Made by a program: the position numbers and the translations under genes. Source: Acinetobacter kookii (GTDB lineage: Bacteria; Pseudomonadota; Gammaproteobacteria; Pseudomonadales; Moraxellaceae). Taken from it: DNA of 64,000 bases. The notes under the pieces were generated by a model, which searched no databases, was not told where the DNA came from, and saw only the letters and a program-made list of their open reading frames with translations. Of the stretch, positions 17,614 through 27,076 are shown in pieces. The stretch lies in contig NZ_FMYO01000001.1 in NCBI RefSeq assembly GCF_900096895.1, positions 868,001 to 932,000 on the forward strand. The letters run 5' to 3'. Position 1 is the stretch's first letter; every line of letters begins with the position of its first letter.

Positions 17614-18135
17614 ACACAATTGGCAAGGCGTTGATTGGTCAAACTTACCCAACTCACAATTACATGACTGACTTCAAGCAGAGAATGAATTGATTTTTTG
17701 AAATTAAAGTTATGTTCAAGAGCAGTTCGCAATTCCGCTGCATTTTCAAAACCCGTATAAGGTCAATAAGTTCAGCAGCTGCGATCGATTTTACTATTTA
17801 CACGTTGTCAAGCTTGCTTCAGCTGAACTTCGCTCATAGCTGCTGAGCTGGCCCGTTTTTTCATACGTTTTTTTCATAACAATGTAAAATCCATCCAATG
17901 GATCGGGCAAAAAAATAAAACCCTACAACAGCTATGCATTTCACATTATCAAGCCAGTTAAAAAACCTGACTGAATTTCAGGTTTTTTTGTATTTGATGA
18001 CTTAACTAATTTATTTGAAGTCAAATTTCCATTACACTAGCGCTTATTAATTTACGTGCTTTTTCTTTCGATGCGAGATCGAGGCAAAAGCATCTTCCTG
18101 CATGCCTTTGAAAATTCGCGTGGCTTAAAACTGCA
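17614..18135. other. Intergenic region before scpA
   Basis: 522 bp without a supported gene. It holds a strong rightward terminator at 17960-17989 about 150 bp before scpA, and several CAGCTG/AGCTG repeats at about 17773-17850 that might fold. It should contain the scpAB promoter downstream of the terminator. A small RNA ending at that terminator is possible but unproven. Confidence 0.4.
17960..17989 (+). terminator. Rho-independent terminator
   Basis: Stem AAAAACCTGA (17961-17970), 7-nt loop, stem TCAGGTTTTT (17978-17987), then T. It ends a rightward transcript, either yciO plus the 17326 gene or an unannotated RNA. Confidence 0.85.
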
Positions 18136-18930
18136 ATGAATCAACCTGTCCATAATCCTATGGAGCCAAGCTCATCTATCCGCGTTATGGATGAGTGGCA
18201 AGATACGATTCCAGAGGATTTATATATTCCTCCTGCTGCATTTGAAATTCTGCTAGAGCATTTCGAAGGTCCACTCGACTTCCTGATTTACCTGATTCAA
18301 AAAAACGGTTTCGACTTATTACAGCTGGATATCGCTCCCATTGCTGCCCAGTATCTGTCTTATATGGATGCCATGAAGTCGCTGAATATTGAGCTGACTG
18401 CAGATTATATGGTGATGGCCGCCTTATTGGCCGACTTGAAATCACGGCTGCTGTTGCCAAAACCGAGTGCCAGCGTTGTCGTTGAAAAAGACCCCAAACA
18501 GGAACTGATTGACCGGCTGGAAACCTATTTGAGGGTGAAACAGGCGGCTGAACGCCTGGGGCAAATGCCGGTTCTGGAACGTGATACTTTTCCGAGCAAT
18601 GTCAGCTTAGGTCATATTGCAGAAAATCGTGAAGGCTATGAGGCAAGCCAGTTACGTGATGCCCTGTTTTGTATCTTCAACCGCCCAGAACCAATCATCC
18701 ATCAAATCCAGCAAGAACCGGTGCTGCTTGAAGAACGTATTGCCTTTATTGAAAGCCGCTTAGAGTCGGGTGAAATTCTACATTTTGAAGCCCTGCTTAA
18801 ACCCAGCCAGGGGCGCATGGGCATGGTGGTTACATTTATGGCCATTTTAGAACTCACCCGGCAACAGAAAGTGACTATTATTGCCAGCGGTATTGAAGCG
18901 CCACTTGCAATTCAAGGAGTAGCTGCCTAA
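18136..18930 (+). CDS. scpA: Segregation and condensation protein A
   Basis: Kleisin subunit of the SMC condensin complex. The 264 residues show the SMC-binding N-terminal motif FEGPLDFLIYLIQKNGFDLL (about 43-62), then YLSYMDAMKSLNIEL, ADYMVMAALLADLKSRLLLP, and a C-terminal winged-helix region (VTFMAILELTRQQKVTI). About 30 polar residues precede the conserved part, so the true start may be the in-frame ATG at 18160 or 18187. The stop overlaps the scpB start by one base. smc is at 33027-36479 in this window. Confidence 0.93.
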   Translation: MNQPVHNPMEPSSSIRVMDEWQDTIPEDLYIPPAAFEILLEHFEGPLDFLIYLIQKNGFDLLQLDIAPIAAQYLSYMDAMKSLNIELTADYMVMAALLADLKSRLLLPKPSASVVVEKDPKQELIDRLETYLRVKQAAERLGQMPVLERDTFPSNVSLGHIAENREGYEASQLRDALFCIFNRPEPIIHQIQQEPVLLEERIAFIESRLESGEILHFEALLKPSQGRMGMVVTFMAILELTRQQKVTIIASGIEAPLAIQGVAA

Positions 18931-19517
18931 TGGATCATCAGACCACATCTCTCTCTGTTGCCGAGAATCAACATGAAGTGCTGATGCAGCTAGAAGCCAT
19001 TATTTTTGCCAGTGAAACCGCAGTTTCGCTTGCACGTTTGAAAGAAGCATTCCAAAATCAATATAATAAACAGGAATTGCGTCAGTTGTTACAACAGCTC
19101 GCCATGTTACAACATGGCAGATCGATTGAACTGGTAGAAACCGCACAAGGGTTCCGTTTCCAGGTTCGGGCAAAATATCGCAATATCATTACCCAGGTGT
19201 GGCCGGAACGACCAACTCGCTTGTCGCCCACCCTGCTCGAAACCCTTGCTGTGATTGCTTATCATCAACCAGTAACCCGAGCAGATATTGAACAGATTCG
19301 TGGAGTTTCAAACAATAGTCAGATCTTAAGATCATTGTTTGACTGGAACTGGATTAAAGAGTCCGGCTTTAGAGAGCTTCCGGGAAGACCCGCGTTGTTA
19401 GTTACAACGCCACAATTTTTAAATGCTTTTGGCCTGACCTCTTTAGGCCAATTGCCTCCCCTGCAGGATGCCAAGGAAGCTTTTATGGCGCTCGATGCTC
19501 ACGCAGCGAAGTCGTAG
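18930..19517 (+). CDS. scpB: Segregation and condensation protein B
   Basis: Non-kleisin partner of ScpA and SMC. The 195-residue protein has two winged-helix domains: HEVLMQLEAIIFASETAVSL leads the first, and the family hallmark ETLAVIAYHQPVTRADIEQI (about 105-124) and GRPALLVTTPQFLNAFGL are in the second. It is translationally coupled to scpA through TAATG. Confidence 0.95.
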   Translation: MDHQTTSLSVAENQHEVLMQLEAIIFASETAVSLARLKEAFQNQYNKQELRQLLQQLAMLQHGRSIELVETAQGFRFQVRAKYRNIITQVWPERPTRLSPTLLETLAVIAYHQPVTRADIEQIRGVSNNSQILRSLFDWNWIKESGFRELPGRPALLVTTPQFLNAFGLTSLGQLPPLQDAKEAFMALDAHAAKS

Positions 19518-19558
19518 ATAGGTGAACTGTTGATGATAATTTCTAAGGTTATGCTGTC

Positions 19559-20749
19559 ATGAGTGAAAAATTACAAAAAGTGCTTGCACGCGTAGGTTTG
19601 GGTTCTCGCCGTTATATGGAAGAAGTCATTGCCGCTGGTCGTGTAAGCATCAATGGACGCGTTGCCCAAGTGGGTGAACGCATTGAACCGGGTGATGAGC
19701 TTCGCATCGATGGTCGTAAAGTCCAATTTCAGATTGAAGATGAAATTCGTCGTCGTGTTCTGATCTATTACAAACCCGAAGGTGAAATCTGCTCACGCAA
19801 TGATCCTGAACAACGTCCGACCGTATTTGAACAATTGCCTGCAATTGCCAATGATCGCTGGGTGATGGTCGGCCGTCTGGACATTAACTCAACCGGTCTT
19901 TTACTGTTCACAAATGATGGTGAATTGGCCAACCGTCTAATGCACCCATCAAATGAAATTGAACGTGAATATGCCGTTCGTGTAATGGGTGAAGTGACCC
20001 CACAAATCAAAAACAACATGCTTCAGGGCGTGGTTTTAGATGATGGCCCGGCAAAATTTGAATCTTTCGCGGAAATTGGTGGTGATGGTATCAACCGCTG
20101 GTATCAAGTGGTGGTGAAAGAAGGCCGTAACCGTGAAGTGCGCCGTATTTTTGAATCACAAGGCTTGAAAGTCAGCCGCCTGCTGCGTACCCGTTACGGT
20201 ACCGTAATTTTACCGCGCGAACTTCGCACCGGTCGCTGGATGGAGCTGGATAAAGCCGACATCGACAACTTGACCAAATCTGTTGAGTTGAAACCGCGTC
20301 AAGGCACAGGCCTGTTTGGTATGGCAAAACGCCGTACTGAGCGTATGCAAGAAAAACCTATGGCTGCACGTCGTGGCGGTTATTTGCGTCAGCAACGCCG
20401 TGACAGCGAAGAAGGTGAAAATCAAAGCCCAATGGCTTATGCACAGCGCGATCGCCGTGAAAACCAGAATGGGTATGCACAACGTCGTGACAGCAATGGC
20501 AATAGTTATGGCCAACGTGAACGTCGTGACGGCAATAATGGCAACGGTTTTACCCCACGCGGTGAGCGTCGTCAAGACAGCAATTCAAACACTTATGCTC
20601 AGCGTGAATCGCGTCAAGGCAACAGCTATGCACAGCGTGAAAACCGTCCTGACAACTTTGGCAATCAGGCTACATATGGCCAACGCGAACGCCGTGATGA
20701 AAATGCACCACGTAAACCATTTGGCAACAAAAGCTTTAAGAAGTTTTAA
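19559..20749 (+). CDS. rluB: 23S rRNA pseudouridine 2605 synthase with long disordered tail
   Basis: Makes pseudouridine in helix 93 of 23S rRNA. Residues 1-60 form an S4 RNA-binding domain (LQKVLARVGLGSRRYMEEVI), followed by the RsuA/RluB catalytic core with the Asp in VGRLDINSTGLLLFTNDGEL and the GRNREVRRIFESQGL motif. The conserved enzyme ends at about 250. The last ~145 residues are low complexity, with repeated YAQRxxRDxNGN-like units rich in Arg, Gln, Asn and Gly, predicted disordered and RNA-sticky. At 396 residues it is about 100 longer than E. coli RluB. It follows scpB closely, a common neighbourhood. Confidence 0.93.
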   Translation: MSEKLQKVLARVGLGSRRYMEEVIAAGRVSINGRVAQVGERIEPGDELRIDGRKVQFQIEDEIRRRVLIYYKPEGEICSRNDPEQRPTVFEQLPAIANDRWVMVGRLDINSTGLLLFTNDGELANRLMHPSNEIEREYAVRVMGEVTPQIKNNMLQGVVLDDGPAKFESFAEIGGDGINRWYQVVVKEGRNREVRRIFESQGLKVSRLLRTRYGTVILPRELRTGRWMELDKADIDNLTKSVELKPRQGTGLFGMAKRRTERMQEKPMAARRGGYLRQQRRDSEEGENQSPMAYAQRDRRENQNGYAQRRDSNGNSYGQRERRDGNNGNGFTPRGERRQDSNSNTYAQRESRQGNSYAQRENRPDNFGNQATYGQRERRDENAPRKPFGNKSFKKF

Positions 20750-20773
20750 TTTTTAAAGCTTTTCCTTGCAAAT

Positions 20774-20802
20774 AAAAAGCCACTCGATTGAGTGGCTTTT
20801 TT
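20774..20802. terminator. Bidirectional terminator rluB / bioD
   Basis: Stem AAGCCACTC (20777-20785), loop GATT, stem GAGTGGCTT (20790-20798), with A and T runs on both sides. It is shared by convergent rluB and bioD. Confidence 0.92.
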
Positions 20803-20823
20803 ATACCCTTTTTTAGGGGAGAA

Positions 20824-21468
20824 TTAGGATAAAACGGGAATATCAATCCACTGTGCATCTGGGAAATGCATCGCCAGATAGCTTTTCAGATAATTCGAAG
20901 TATCTCTGGAAATCAGCTGGTCCTGTGATTCATCATTCAGGTTATAGGCCAGTGCAAACAATTCCAGACCACGACTTTTCAAGGCTTCCAGACTGAGTAA
21001 AGTATGATTGATACTGCCCAAACGACCGGAACTGACCAGAATCACCGGAAATTTCTGTTCAGCAATATAATCAATGGTTAACAGTTCTGTGGTTAAAGGC
21101 ACCATTAAACCGCCCGCACCTTCCAGCAAAACCGCATCATATTTCTCACAAAGCTGCCGGGTGGCATCGGCGATTTTCTGGAAGTCGATTTCACGCCCAT
21201 CAATTTTAGTCGCCAAATGCGGGGAAGCCGGATAAGTAAAAATTTCCGGCATGGTGAGTTTGCTTTCATCTTCCGGAAACCAGCCCATCTGCATCATTTT
21301 ACGGTGCTGTTCAATATCTTCAGAAATATCGGTATTGCCGGTTTGCACCAGTTTCTGGGTGATGGTTTTCTTGCCCTGTTCATTCCACAACTTCGCCAGA
21401 TAACCTGTGGTATAGGTCTTGCCAATACCAGTATCAATGCCACTGATAAAATAAACGGGTGCTGTCAT
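20824..21468 (-). CDS. bioD: Dethiobiotin synthetase
   Basis: ATP-dependent carboxylation of diaminopelargonate to dethiobiotin. I chose the ATG at 21466-21468 ([20 protein letters not shown], 214 residues), with GGAG upstream; it overlaps bioC by 4 bp (ATGA). The P-loop is [13 protein letters not shown], and [10 protein letters not shown] is the family motif. It is the last gene of the bio operon and ends at a strong terminator. Confidence 0.95.
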   Translation of the reverse strand: MTAPVYFISGIDTGIGKTYTTGYLAKLWNEQGKKTITQKLVQTGNTDISEDIEQHRKMMQMGWFPEDESKLTMPEIFTYPASPHLATKIDGREIDFQKIADATRQLCEKYDAVLLEGAGGLMVPLTTELLTIDYIAEQKFPVILVSSGRLGSINHTLLSLEALKSRGLELFALAYNLNDESQDQLISRDTSNYLKSYLAMHFPDAQWIDIPVLS

Positions 21469-22235
21469 GGCTTGCTCCGTGCAATGCAATAAATAGGATG
21501 ATAGCTCAGCTGATAATGGCGCTGACCAGATTGATCCAGCCTCGAAAATTGCTGATAGTCCTGATAAAACTGCTGTAAAGACTGTTTAGTCCAACGATGC
21601 TGTACGGCGGTTGCCGTGACCCCGGTGGCCTTTAAATGTTGCAGCACAGCTTTAGGATGGGAAAAATTCAGCGTTTCCAGGCTCTCGGAAAGATGCAGGA
21701 TTTCAAAACCTTGTTTGAGCAGCTTGTTCTGAATCTCATCAAGAGTCAGATAATTCAGCCCCTGACCAGTCAGTGCCTTAATTTCCTGCAAATTCTGCTG
21801 ACCGAAAGTGGAAAAACACAAATAGCCATTTTCGATAAGCGCCGCTGCACTTTTTCTAAAGATCGAATCGATATCGCTCACCCATTGCAAAGCCGAACTG
21901 GAAGCGATCAGGTCAAGGGATTGCGGAAAATCCAGCTGTTCCACATCGCCAATCAGCCATTGCAATTTTGGATCATGCTGAAAATGCTGCTGAACTTCAG
22001 GATATAGGTCATTTAAAAACAACTGCTTTATTTCAAAGTTTTGTATCAGCAAATGGCTTAAATTGCCCGAGCCACAACCGATTTCAACAACACGGTTCAG
22101 GCTGGTACTTGGCAGATAGTGCTGCATCAATTGCAGCAGCTGTTGGCAAATCTGTTTTTGTACGATGGCATGTTTGGCATAGCTTTGCCCTGCCTTGGCA
22201 AAACGCTGTGCAACTTGAGACTTATCAATATTCAC
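21465..22235 (-). CDS. bioC: Malonyl-ACP O-methyltransferase
   Basis: Methylates malonyl-ACP to disguise it for pimeloyl chain synthesis. The 256-residue class I methyltransferase has the SAM motif [15 protein letters not shown] (about 45-59), then [12 protein letters not shown] and [14 protein letters not shown], typical of BioC. It lies between bioF (9 bp gap) and bioD (4 bp overlap), which supports the assignment over a generic methyltransferase. Confidence 0.93.
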   Translation of the reverse strand: MNIDKSQVAQRFAKAGQSYAKHAIVQKQICQQLLQLMQHYLPSTSLNRVVEIGCGSGNLSHLLIQNFEIKQLFLNDLYPEVQQHFQHDPKLQWLIGDVEQLDFPQSLDLIASSSALQWVSDIDSIFRKSAAALIENGYLCFSTFGQQNLQEIKALTGQGLNYLTLDEIQNKLLKQGFEILHLSESLETLNFSHPKAVLQHLKATGVTATAVQHRWTKQSLQQFYQDYQQFSRLDQSGQRHYQLSYHPIYCIARSKP

Positions 22236-22244
22236 GGCTACAAC

Positions 22245-23447
22245 TCACAGCAACGCCACCAGCTGCTCAAGGCCAGCCTGATGGACTTGAGACGTCAGTG
22301 AAATACGCAATCTTGAACTGTGTTTCGGTACTGTAGGTGGACGCACCGGCATGATATAAAATCCGGCCTGTTGTAGCTGCCGGGCTTTTTCCACCGTCTT
22401 TTGCGACTCGCCAATAATCACCGGCACAATATGTGAAGTCGAAGGACAGTCAAAACCTTTGGCCTGTACCGACTGTTGCAGATTTTGACTGATCTGTTGC
22501 AGATGCTGACGTTGCTGTTTTAAGCCTAAAACTTTCTGGAAAATAAAATGAGTCCACGCCATACACAGGGGTGGCTGTGCGGTACTGAAAATCAGTGGAC
22601 GCATGGAGTTGATTAGATATTCCCGGATGACGGGATGGCAAATCAGATACCCTCCGACCGATGCCAGTGCTTTCCCGAAAGTTCCAACCAGTAGGTCAAT
22701 CTGATCAATCACCGCATACTGTTCTGCACAGCCCAAGCCTTGCTCGCCGCGCACACCAATGGCATGTGCTTCATCAACATACAGCATCACTTTAGCAAAT
22801 TGTTGTTTGATACGAACCAGTTCAGCCAGATCGGTTTCGTCGCCATCCATGCTGAAAATGGATTCCGTAACCACAATAATGCGCTCAAAAGCCTCATCTG
22901 TATGATATTGCTGTAAAAGCTTTTGCAGGTGCTTCAGGTCATTGTGCCGATAACGTACATATTTTGCAGAGGATAAACGGATACCGTCAATCATGCTGGC
23001 ATGCACCAGTTTGTCGGCCAGAATCAGGGTCTTACTGTCGCTTAAAGCGGGCAGAATCCCGATATTCATGTGATAGCCACTGTTAAATAACAGCACAGCT
23101 CGTCCATGAAATGCCTGACTCAAACTGGCTTCCAGCTGCTCGTATTCAGGAAAGTTTCCGGTTAACAGTCTTGAAGAAGATGAACTCATGATCCGAAGTT
23201 CATTCGGTGTTTCATCAAAAAACTGCTCACGCAGCTGCAGATCCGCTGCCAATCCCAAATAATCATTGGACGACAGGTTAAGCATCTGCTGCCCCTGGAT
23301 TTCAATCATTCGGCCTTGCTGGACATTGGAGGTAAATTGCCGCAGATTGCCCTGCTGTCTGAGTTCATCCAGCTTGCTTGCATAATCATTTAACAAAGGA
23401 CTATTTAACAAAGGGGCATTTGACAGCTGGTCATTTAACAATTTCAT
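22245..23447 (-). CDS. bioF: 8-amino-7-oxononanoate synthase
   Basis: PLP enzyme condensing pimeloyl-ACP with alanine. The 400 residues include the substrate region [24 protein letters not shown], the PLP aspartate region [17 protein letters not shown] and the Schiff-base lysine in [16 protein letters not shown]. The N-terminus carries a short repeat (LLND, LLNS, LLND), encoded by imperfect tandem copies of ATTTAACAAAGG at about 23388-23412 and absent from typical BioF. The start overlaps the bioA stop (ATGA), fixing the start codon. Confidence 0.95.
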   Translation of the reverse strand: MKLLNDQLSNAPLLNSPLLNDYASKLDELRQQGNLRQFTSNVQQGRMIEIQGQQMLNLSSNDYLGLAADLQLREQFFDETPNELRIMSSSSSRLLTGNFPEYEQLEASLSQAFHGRAVLLFNSGYHMNIGILPALSDSKTLILADKLVHASMIDGIRLSSAKYVRYRHNDLKHLQKLLQQYHTDEAFERIIVVTESIFSMDGDETDLAELVRIKQQFAKVMLYVDEAHAIGVRGEQGLGCAEQYAVIDQIDLLVGTFGKALASVGGYLICHPVIREYLINSMRPLIFSTAQPPLCMAWTHFIFQKVLGLKQQRQHLQQISQNLQQSVQAKGFDCPSTSHIVPVIIGESQKTVEKARQLQQAGFYIMPVRPPTVPKHSSRLRISLTSQVHQAGLEQLVALL

Positions 23448-24739
23448 GCGGATACCTCCTGCATCAGCTCCACCACATTTACCAATTGTTCCAGCAAGGT
23501 ATTCAATTGCTGTTCAGTAATCACATACGGCGGCATCACATAGACCAGCTTGCCGAATGGACGTATCCAGATGCCCCGCTTAACAAACTGTTGTTGCAGG
23601 CTTTTCATATCCACATTAAATGTCAGCTCTACCACACCAATCGCACCCAGCACCCGCACATCCTGCACATAATCCAGCTCTAAGAGGGATTGCAGATGTT
23701 GTTGTAACTGTTTCTCGATGCGCTGGATATTGGCTTGCCAGTCTTGGGCCAATAAAACCTCGGTACTTTTCACAGCCACCGCACAGGCCAGCGGATTGGC
23801 CATAAAGGTGGGACCATGCATAAACACCCCTGCCTCGCCCCGACTGATGGTTTCAGCCACGCGCTTGCTGGTGAGGGTAGCCGAAAGCGTCATATAGCCT
23901 CCAGTCAAGCCCTTGCCGATGCACATGATATCCGGCTCAACGCCGGCATGCTCCCACGCAAACAATTTTCCGGTGCGGCCAAAACCCGTGGCAATTTCAT
24001 CAAAAATCAGCAGCACCTTATATTGTTCACACAGCAATTTGGCCTGACGCAAATATTCAGGATGATAAAAACGCATCCCGCCCGCACCCTGCACAATCGG
24101 TTCCAGAATTAAAGCGGCAATGCTGGAATGATGCTGTTTTAAAACCTGTTCCAGTTCTGCAATATCATCCTGATTCCATTCATCATCAAAGCCAATTTGT
24201 GGCGCTGCCACAAAGAACCGATTTGGCAGGCTGGAACCAAAAATCTGATGCATGCCAGTGACCGGATCGCAAACCGACATGGCATTCCAGGTATCACCAT
24301 GATAGCCAGAACGCGGCGTAACAAAATTGGTTTTCTGACTTTGGCCTTGTGCAGTCCAAAACTGCACCGCCATTTTTAATGCCACTTCTACCGCAACCGA
24401 TCCAGAGTCAGCATAGAAAATTTTGTCCAGACTAGGTGGAGTAATTTTTAATAACAGTCTGCCAAGTTCAATCGCCGGATCATGGGTCAAACCACCAAAC
24501 ATGATATGCGACATCTTGTGCAATTGATCCGTCACGGCCTGATTCAGTTCAGGATGATTATAGCCATGAATGGCACACCACCAGGAAGACATACCATCAA
24601 TCAGTTGCCGTCCATCATCCAGCTCGATGATGGCACCATGCGCCTGCTTTACCTTAAAGGTCGGCAATGGATCGGTCATGGAGGTATAAGGATGCCAGAT
24701 ATGCGCAAGATCAAAGTCCAGGTCGGTTAACTCGGTCAT
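23444..24739 (-). CDS. bioA: Adenosylmethionine-8-amino-7-oxononanoate aminotransferase
   Basis: Converts KAPA to DAPA using SAM as amino donor. I use the ATG at 24737-24739 ([20 protein letters not shown], 431 residues), with GGAG 6 bp upstream; an ATG four codons earlier has no better ribosome binding site. BioA features: [41 protein letters not shown] in the form YADSGS, the PLP Asp in [15 protein letters not shown], and the Schiff-base Lys in [11 protein letters not shown]. It overlaps bioF by 4 bp. Confidence 0.95.
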   Translation of the reverse strand: MTELTDLDFDLAHIWHPYTSMTDPLPTFKVKQAHGAIIELDDGRQLIDGMSSWWCAIHGYNHPELNQAVTDQLHKMSHIMFGGLTHDPAIELGRLLLKITPPSLDKIFYADSGSVAVEVALKMAVQFWTAQGQSQKTNFVTPRSGYHGDTWNAMSVCDPVTGMHQIFGSSLPNRFFVAAPQIGFDDEWNQDDIAELEQVLKQHHSSIAALILEPIVQGAGGMRFYHPEYLRQAKLLCEQYKVLLIFDEIATGFGRTGKLFAWEHAGVEPDIMCIGKGLTGGYMTLSATLTSKRVAETISRGEAGVFMHGPTFMANPLACAVAVKSTEVLLAQDWQANIQRIEKQLQQHLQSLLELDYVQDVRVLGAIGVVELTFNVDMKSLQQQFVKRGIWIRPFGKLVYVMPPYVITEQQLNTLLEQLVNVVELMQEVSA

Positions 24740-24824
24740 CCAATACTCCATTCAGATGCTTGAAAATCAATTTTTCATGATCTTAAACCTGCATGAACCA
24801 AAAATAAATTGCGAGATAAACCAG

Positions 24825-25556
24825 TTATCCGTTTGTTTGTTCTATTTTCTTTAAAAATTGGCAGATTTTGCCAGTTATCAGTTCAGCTTCAAATAAGGGA
24901 AAGCCATGTGACCCGCTGATCAGCTCTGTTTCTAAAAACTTTGCATTGAATTTCTGAAAATTTCTTTGAACTTTGTAACTAACTAAAAAGTCCTGTTTTG
25001 CAAAGACATGATATTGATGACCCAGGTAATTCCTCAAGATATCAACATTATTTAAGTGCTCAAGGCAAAATAGCCCTTGTCTTAAAGTTTCAATCGATTG
25101 AGCCTGAATCAAACTTTGTAAAGTGATGAAGTCTGCTTTGGTGGTTGCTGTACCTTGACACACCATATAGCCAAACTTTTTTAAGGTGGAAATGGCATCC
25201 TGCTCAAATGACTGTTTGAACTGCTGAAATGTCGGCTGATCCATCGCCATTGGCCAGGTATCATTCGCAACGAAACAGGGATTGGAGCCCAAAGTAATCA
25301 ATACTTTTTCCTGTCCATGCTGCTTTTGAACCTGGTTGGCCAGCACTGTGGCCAACTGCCCCCCCAAAGACCAGCCGGCAATCACATCAAACTGATGCGC
25401 CAATTCCACTTTTTGCTGTAGAACCTGTTCATCTAAAGCGTTAAAGATGTTGCAAAGTTCAACCTCATGTCCTTGCGCTGCCAAAGCCTGTTTTAATGGA
25501 TCAAGCAGTCGGGTTCCACCGCCCCAGCCCGTGATGAGTAAAATACGTTGATTCAA
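24825..25556 (-). CDS. BioH-like alpha/beta hydrolase of the biotin operon
   Basis: 243-residue alpha/beta hydrolase. The nucleophile elbow is AGWSLGGQLATVLA (about 61-74), the acid is probably Asp in VFAKQDFLVS, and the catalytic His is in SGSHGFPLFEAE. GWSLGG is the motif of BioH, the pimeloyl-ACP methyl ester esterase that ends the BioC-dependent pathway. It is the first gene of the biotin run (hydrolase, bioA, bioF, bioC, bioD), 85 bp before bioA. The only start available is TTG at 25554-25556, with a weak ribosome binding site. BioH function is inferred from motif and context; sequence similarity elsewhere is loose. Confidence 0.7.
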   Translation of the reverse strand: MNQRILLITGWGGGTRLLDPLKQALAAQGHEVELCNIFNALDEQVLQQKVELAHQFDVIAGWSLGGQLATVLANQVQKQHGQEKVLITLGSNPCFVANDTWPMAMDQPTFQQFKQSFEQDAISTLKKFGYMVCQGTATTKADFITLQSLIQAQSIETLRQGLFCLEHLNNVDILRNYLGHQYHVFAKQDFLVSYKVQRNFQKFNAKFLETELISGSHGFPLFEAELITGKICQFLKKIEQTNG

Positions 25557-25949
25557 GGTAAGCTCTAAAAAAACTAAATTATTTGAACAGTATAAAACCT
25601 CTCTTTCAATTCACACAGCAGCATTTCAAAATTCATTTAGCCTCCGCTATTACAGGCGAAATGCAACCCTCCACCCCGATCAGCATTTTATGCATCTCCC
25701 TATAACCATACAGGAATCATCTTTTTCCGATTCCCCTTAAACTGTATAGGAAGTTACTTTAAAACATCCGGTTGCAACTTGATCAACCCTGTATAAATAT
25801 CCATAAGTTTTTATTTTTATTACATTTAATCAATAAACCCTTGATCATGGCAGCAATTAAAATAAATACCCATCATTTCTACTCTTCCCTACATTTTAAA
25901 TTTTGTTAAGATCGATACATCTTCTTATCCATTCTAAAAAATATACGAT
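25557..25949. other. Divergent region with interrupted palindrome
   Basis: 393 bp between the biotin operon (leftward) and the peroxiredoxin gene (rightward). An interrupted inverted repeat spans 25699-25750: CCTATA (25699-25704) with TATAGG (25745-25750), an overlapping ATACAG/CTGTAT pair, and inner GGAATC (25713-25718) with GATTCC (25729-25734). It may be an operator or a hairpin. Another weak pair is GGTTG/CAACC at about 25769-25787. No ORF here is credible. Confidence 0.45.
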
Positions 25950-26528
25950 ATGAATGAATCAAAAAAATTAAGCAGCGTTTTACTTACGCTTGGTTGTTTG
26001 CTCTGTTTTAATACAACAATACATGCACATGCAGCAGAAGAATCTATTTTTTTAAAATCAGAAAATACCCATAAACAATGGGTCGGAAAAGCGGCACCTG
26101 CATTTAAATTGCAGGATCAAAATGCTCAATGGCATTCCTTGAGCCAGTATAAAGGCAAATGGGTGGTGTTATATTTCTATCCTAAAGACAACTCTCCCGG
26201 CTGTACCCAGGAAGCCAATCAGTTTAAGGCACTCTATCCACAATTTTTAAAAAGCAATGCCGTGGTTTTGGGGGTGAGTCTGGATGATGTGAAATCCCAT
26301 CAAAAATTTTCAGAAAAATTAGCCTTACCTTTTCCGATATTGGCAGACCACAAGCACCAGTTATCGAATCAATTGGGCATTGTGCGTAATCTGGGCATTA
26401 CTCAAATAGCCAAACGGGAAAGCTTTTTGATCGATCCTCAAGGCAGCATTGTTTATCACTACAATAGTGTGAATACGCAAACCCATGCTGCTCAGGTCTT
26501 GGCGGATATCCGGAAATTTTCTCAATAG
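25950..26528 (+). CDS. Periplasmic peroxiredoxin, Bcp/PrxQ type
   Basis: Thiol peroxidase reducing hydrogen peroxide or organic peroxides. The 192-residue protein has a signal peptide (MNESKKLSSVLLTLGCLLCF, cleavage near HAHAA-E) and an AhpC/TSA-type domain from about 45. The peroxidatic Cys is in YPKDNSPGCTQEANQF. The resolving Cys five residues later in E. coli Bcp is absent, and there is no other Cys in the mature chain, so it is a 1-Cys enzyme needing an outside thiol. Export of a Bcp-type enzyme fits an oxidative envelope role. Confidence 0.85.
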   Translation: MNESKKLSSVLLTLGCLLCFNTTIHAHAAEESIFLKSENTHKQWVGKAAPAFKLQDQNAQWHSLSQYKGKWVVLYFYPKDNSPGCTQEANQFKALYPQFLKSNAVVLGVSLDDVKSHQKFSEKLALPFPILADHKHQLSNQLGIVRNLGITQIAKRESFLIDPQGSIVYHYNSVNTQTHAAQVLADIRKFSQ

Positions 26529-26561
26529 TCTGTCTTTCTACCATCTCAATCATAAATTCAA

Positions 26562-26592
26562 AAAATAAAAAAGCCCGACTCAGGTCAGGCTC
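26562..26592 (-). terminator. Terminator after ferritin gene
   Basis: On the minus strand AGCCTGAC-CTGA-GTCGGGCT (one G-U pair) is followed by a T-rich run. It ends the ftnA transcript. Confidence 0.75.
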
Positions 26593-26611
26593 TATATTTG
26601 AGCATTTAGAC

Positions 26612-27076
26612 TTACATTTGCGATTGAATATAGTTTTGCAAACCAATCAATTCAATCAGACGAATCTGTTTTTCCAGCCAGTAAGTATGATCTTCTTCAG
26701 TATCCGACATTTGCTGACGAAGCATATCACGGCTCACGTAATCGCCTTTTTCTTCGCACAATTTCACGCCTTGTGCCAATTTTTCACGTACATGATATTC
26801 AAGTTTTAAATCCGCTTTTAAACAGCTGACCACATCTTCACCGGTTTCGATGTCATCACGGTTCATATTCGGTGTACCTTCTAAAAACAATACACGGCGA
26901 ATAAGCGCATCGGCATGAGCAGCTTCTTCCTGCATTTCATGGTCGATCCGTTCAAAAATCTTGCTTAAACCCCAATCTTCATACATACGAGAATGAATAA
27001 GATATTGATCACGAGCTGCCAGTTCGCCACCAATCAACATATTTAGATAGTCTACGACCTCTGGATTGCCACGCAT
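26612..27076 (-). CDS. ftnA: Bacterioferritin-like ferritin lacking the heme ligand
   Basis: Iron-storage ferritin. I use the ATG at 27074-27076 ([20 protein letters not shown], 154 residues), with GGAG 8 bp upstream; the in-frame extension of 13 residues is not typical. Ferroxidase ligands are seen in [33 protein letters not shown] and [10 protein letters not shown]. The heme methionine of E. coli Bfr (Met52, in IDEMKHAD) aligns with Ala in EEAAHAD, so no inter-subunit heme is expected. The sequence closely resembles Pseudomonas aeruginosa FtnA, once named BfrA. Annotation as bacterioferritin would be misleading. Confidence 0.88.
   Translation of the reverse strand: MRGNPEVVDYLNMLIGGELAARDQYLIHSRMYEDWGLSKIFERIDHEMQEEAAHADALIRRVLFLEGTPNMNRDDIETGEDVVSCLKADLKLEYHVREKLAQGVKLCEEKGDYVSRDMLRQQMSDTEEDHTYWLEKQIRLIELIGLQNYIQSQM

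Noticed and set aside
20316-20756. A 146-codon ORF in another frame of rluB
   Set aside because: It is a shadow of the repetitive RluB tail and has no independent start signal.
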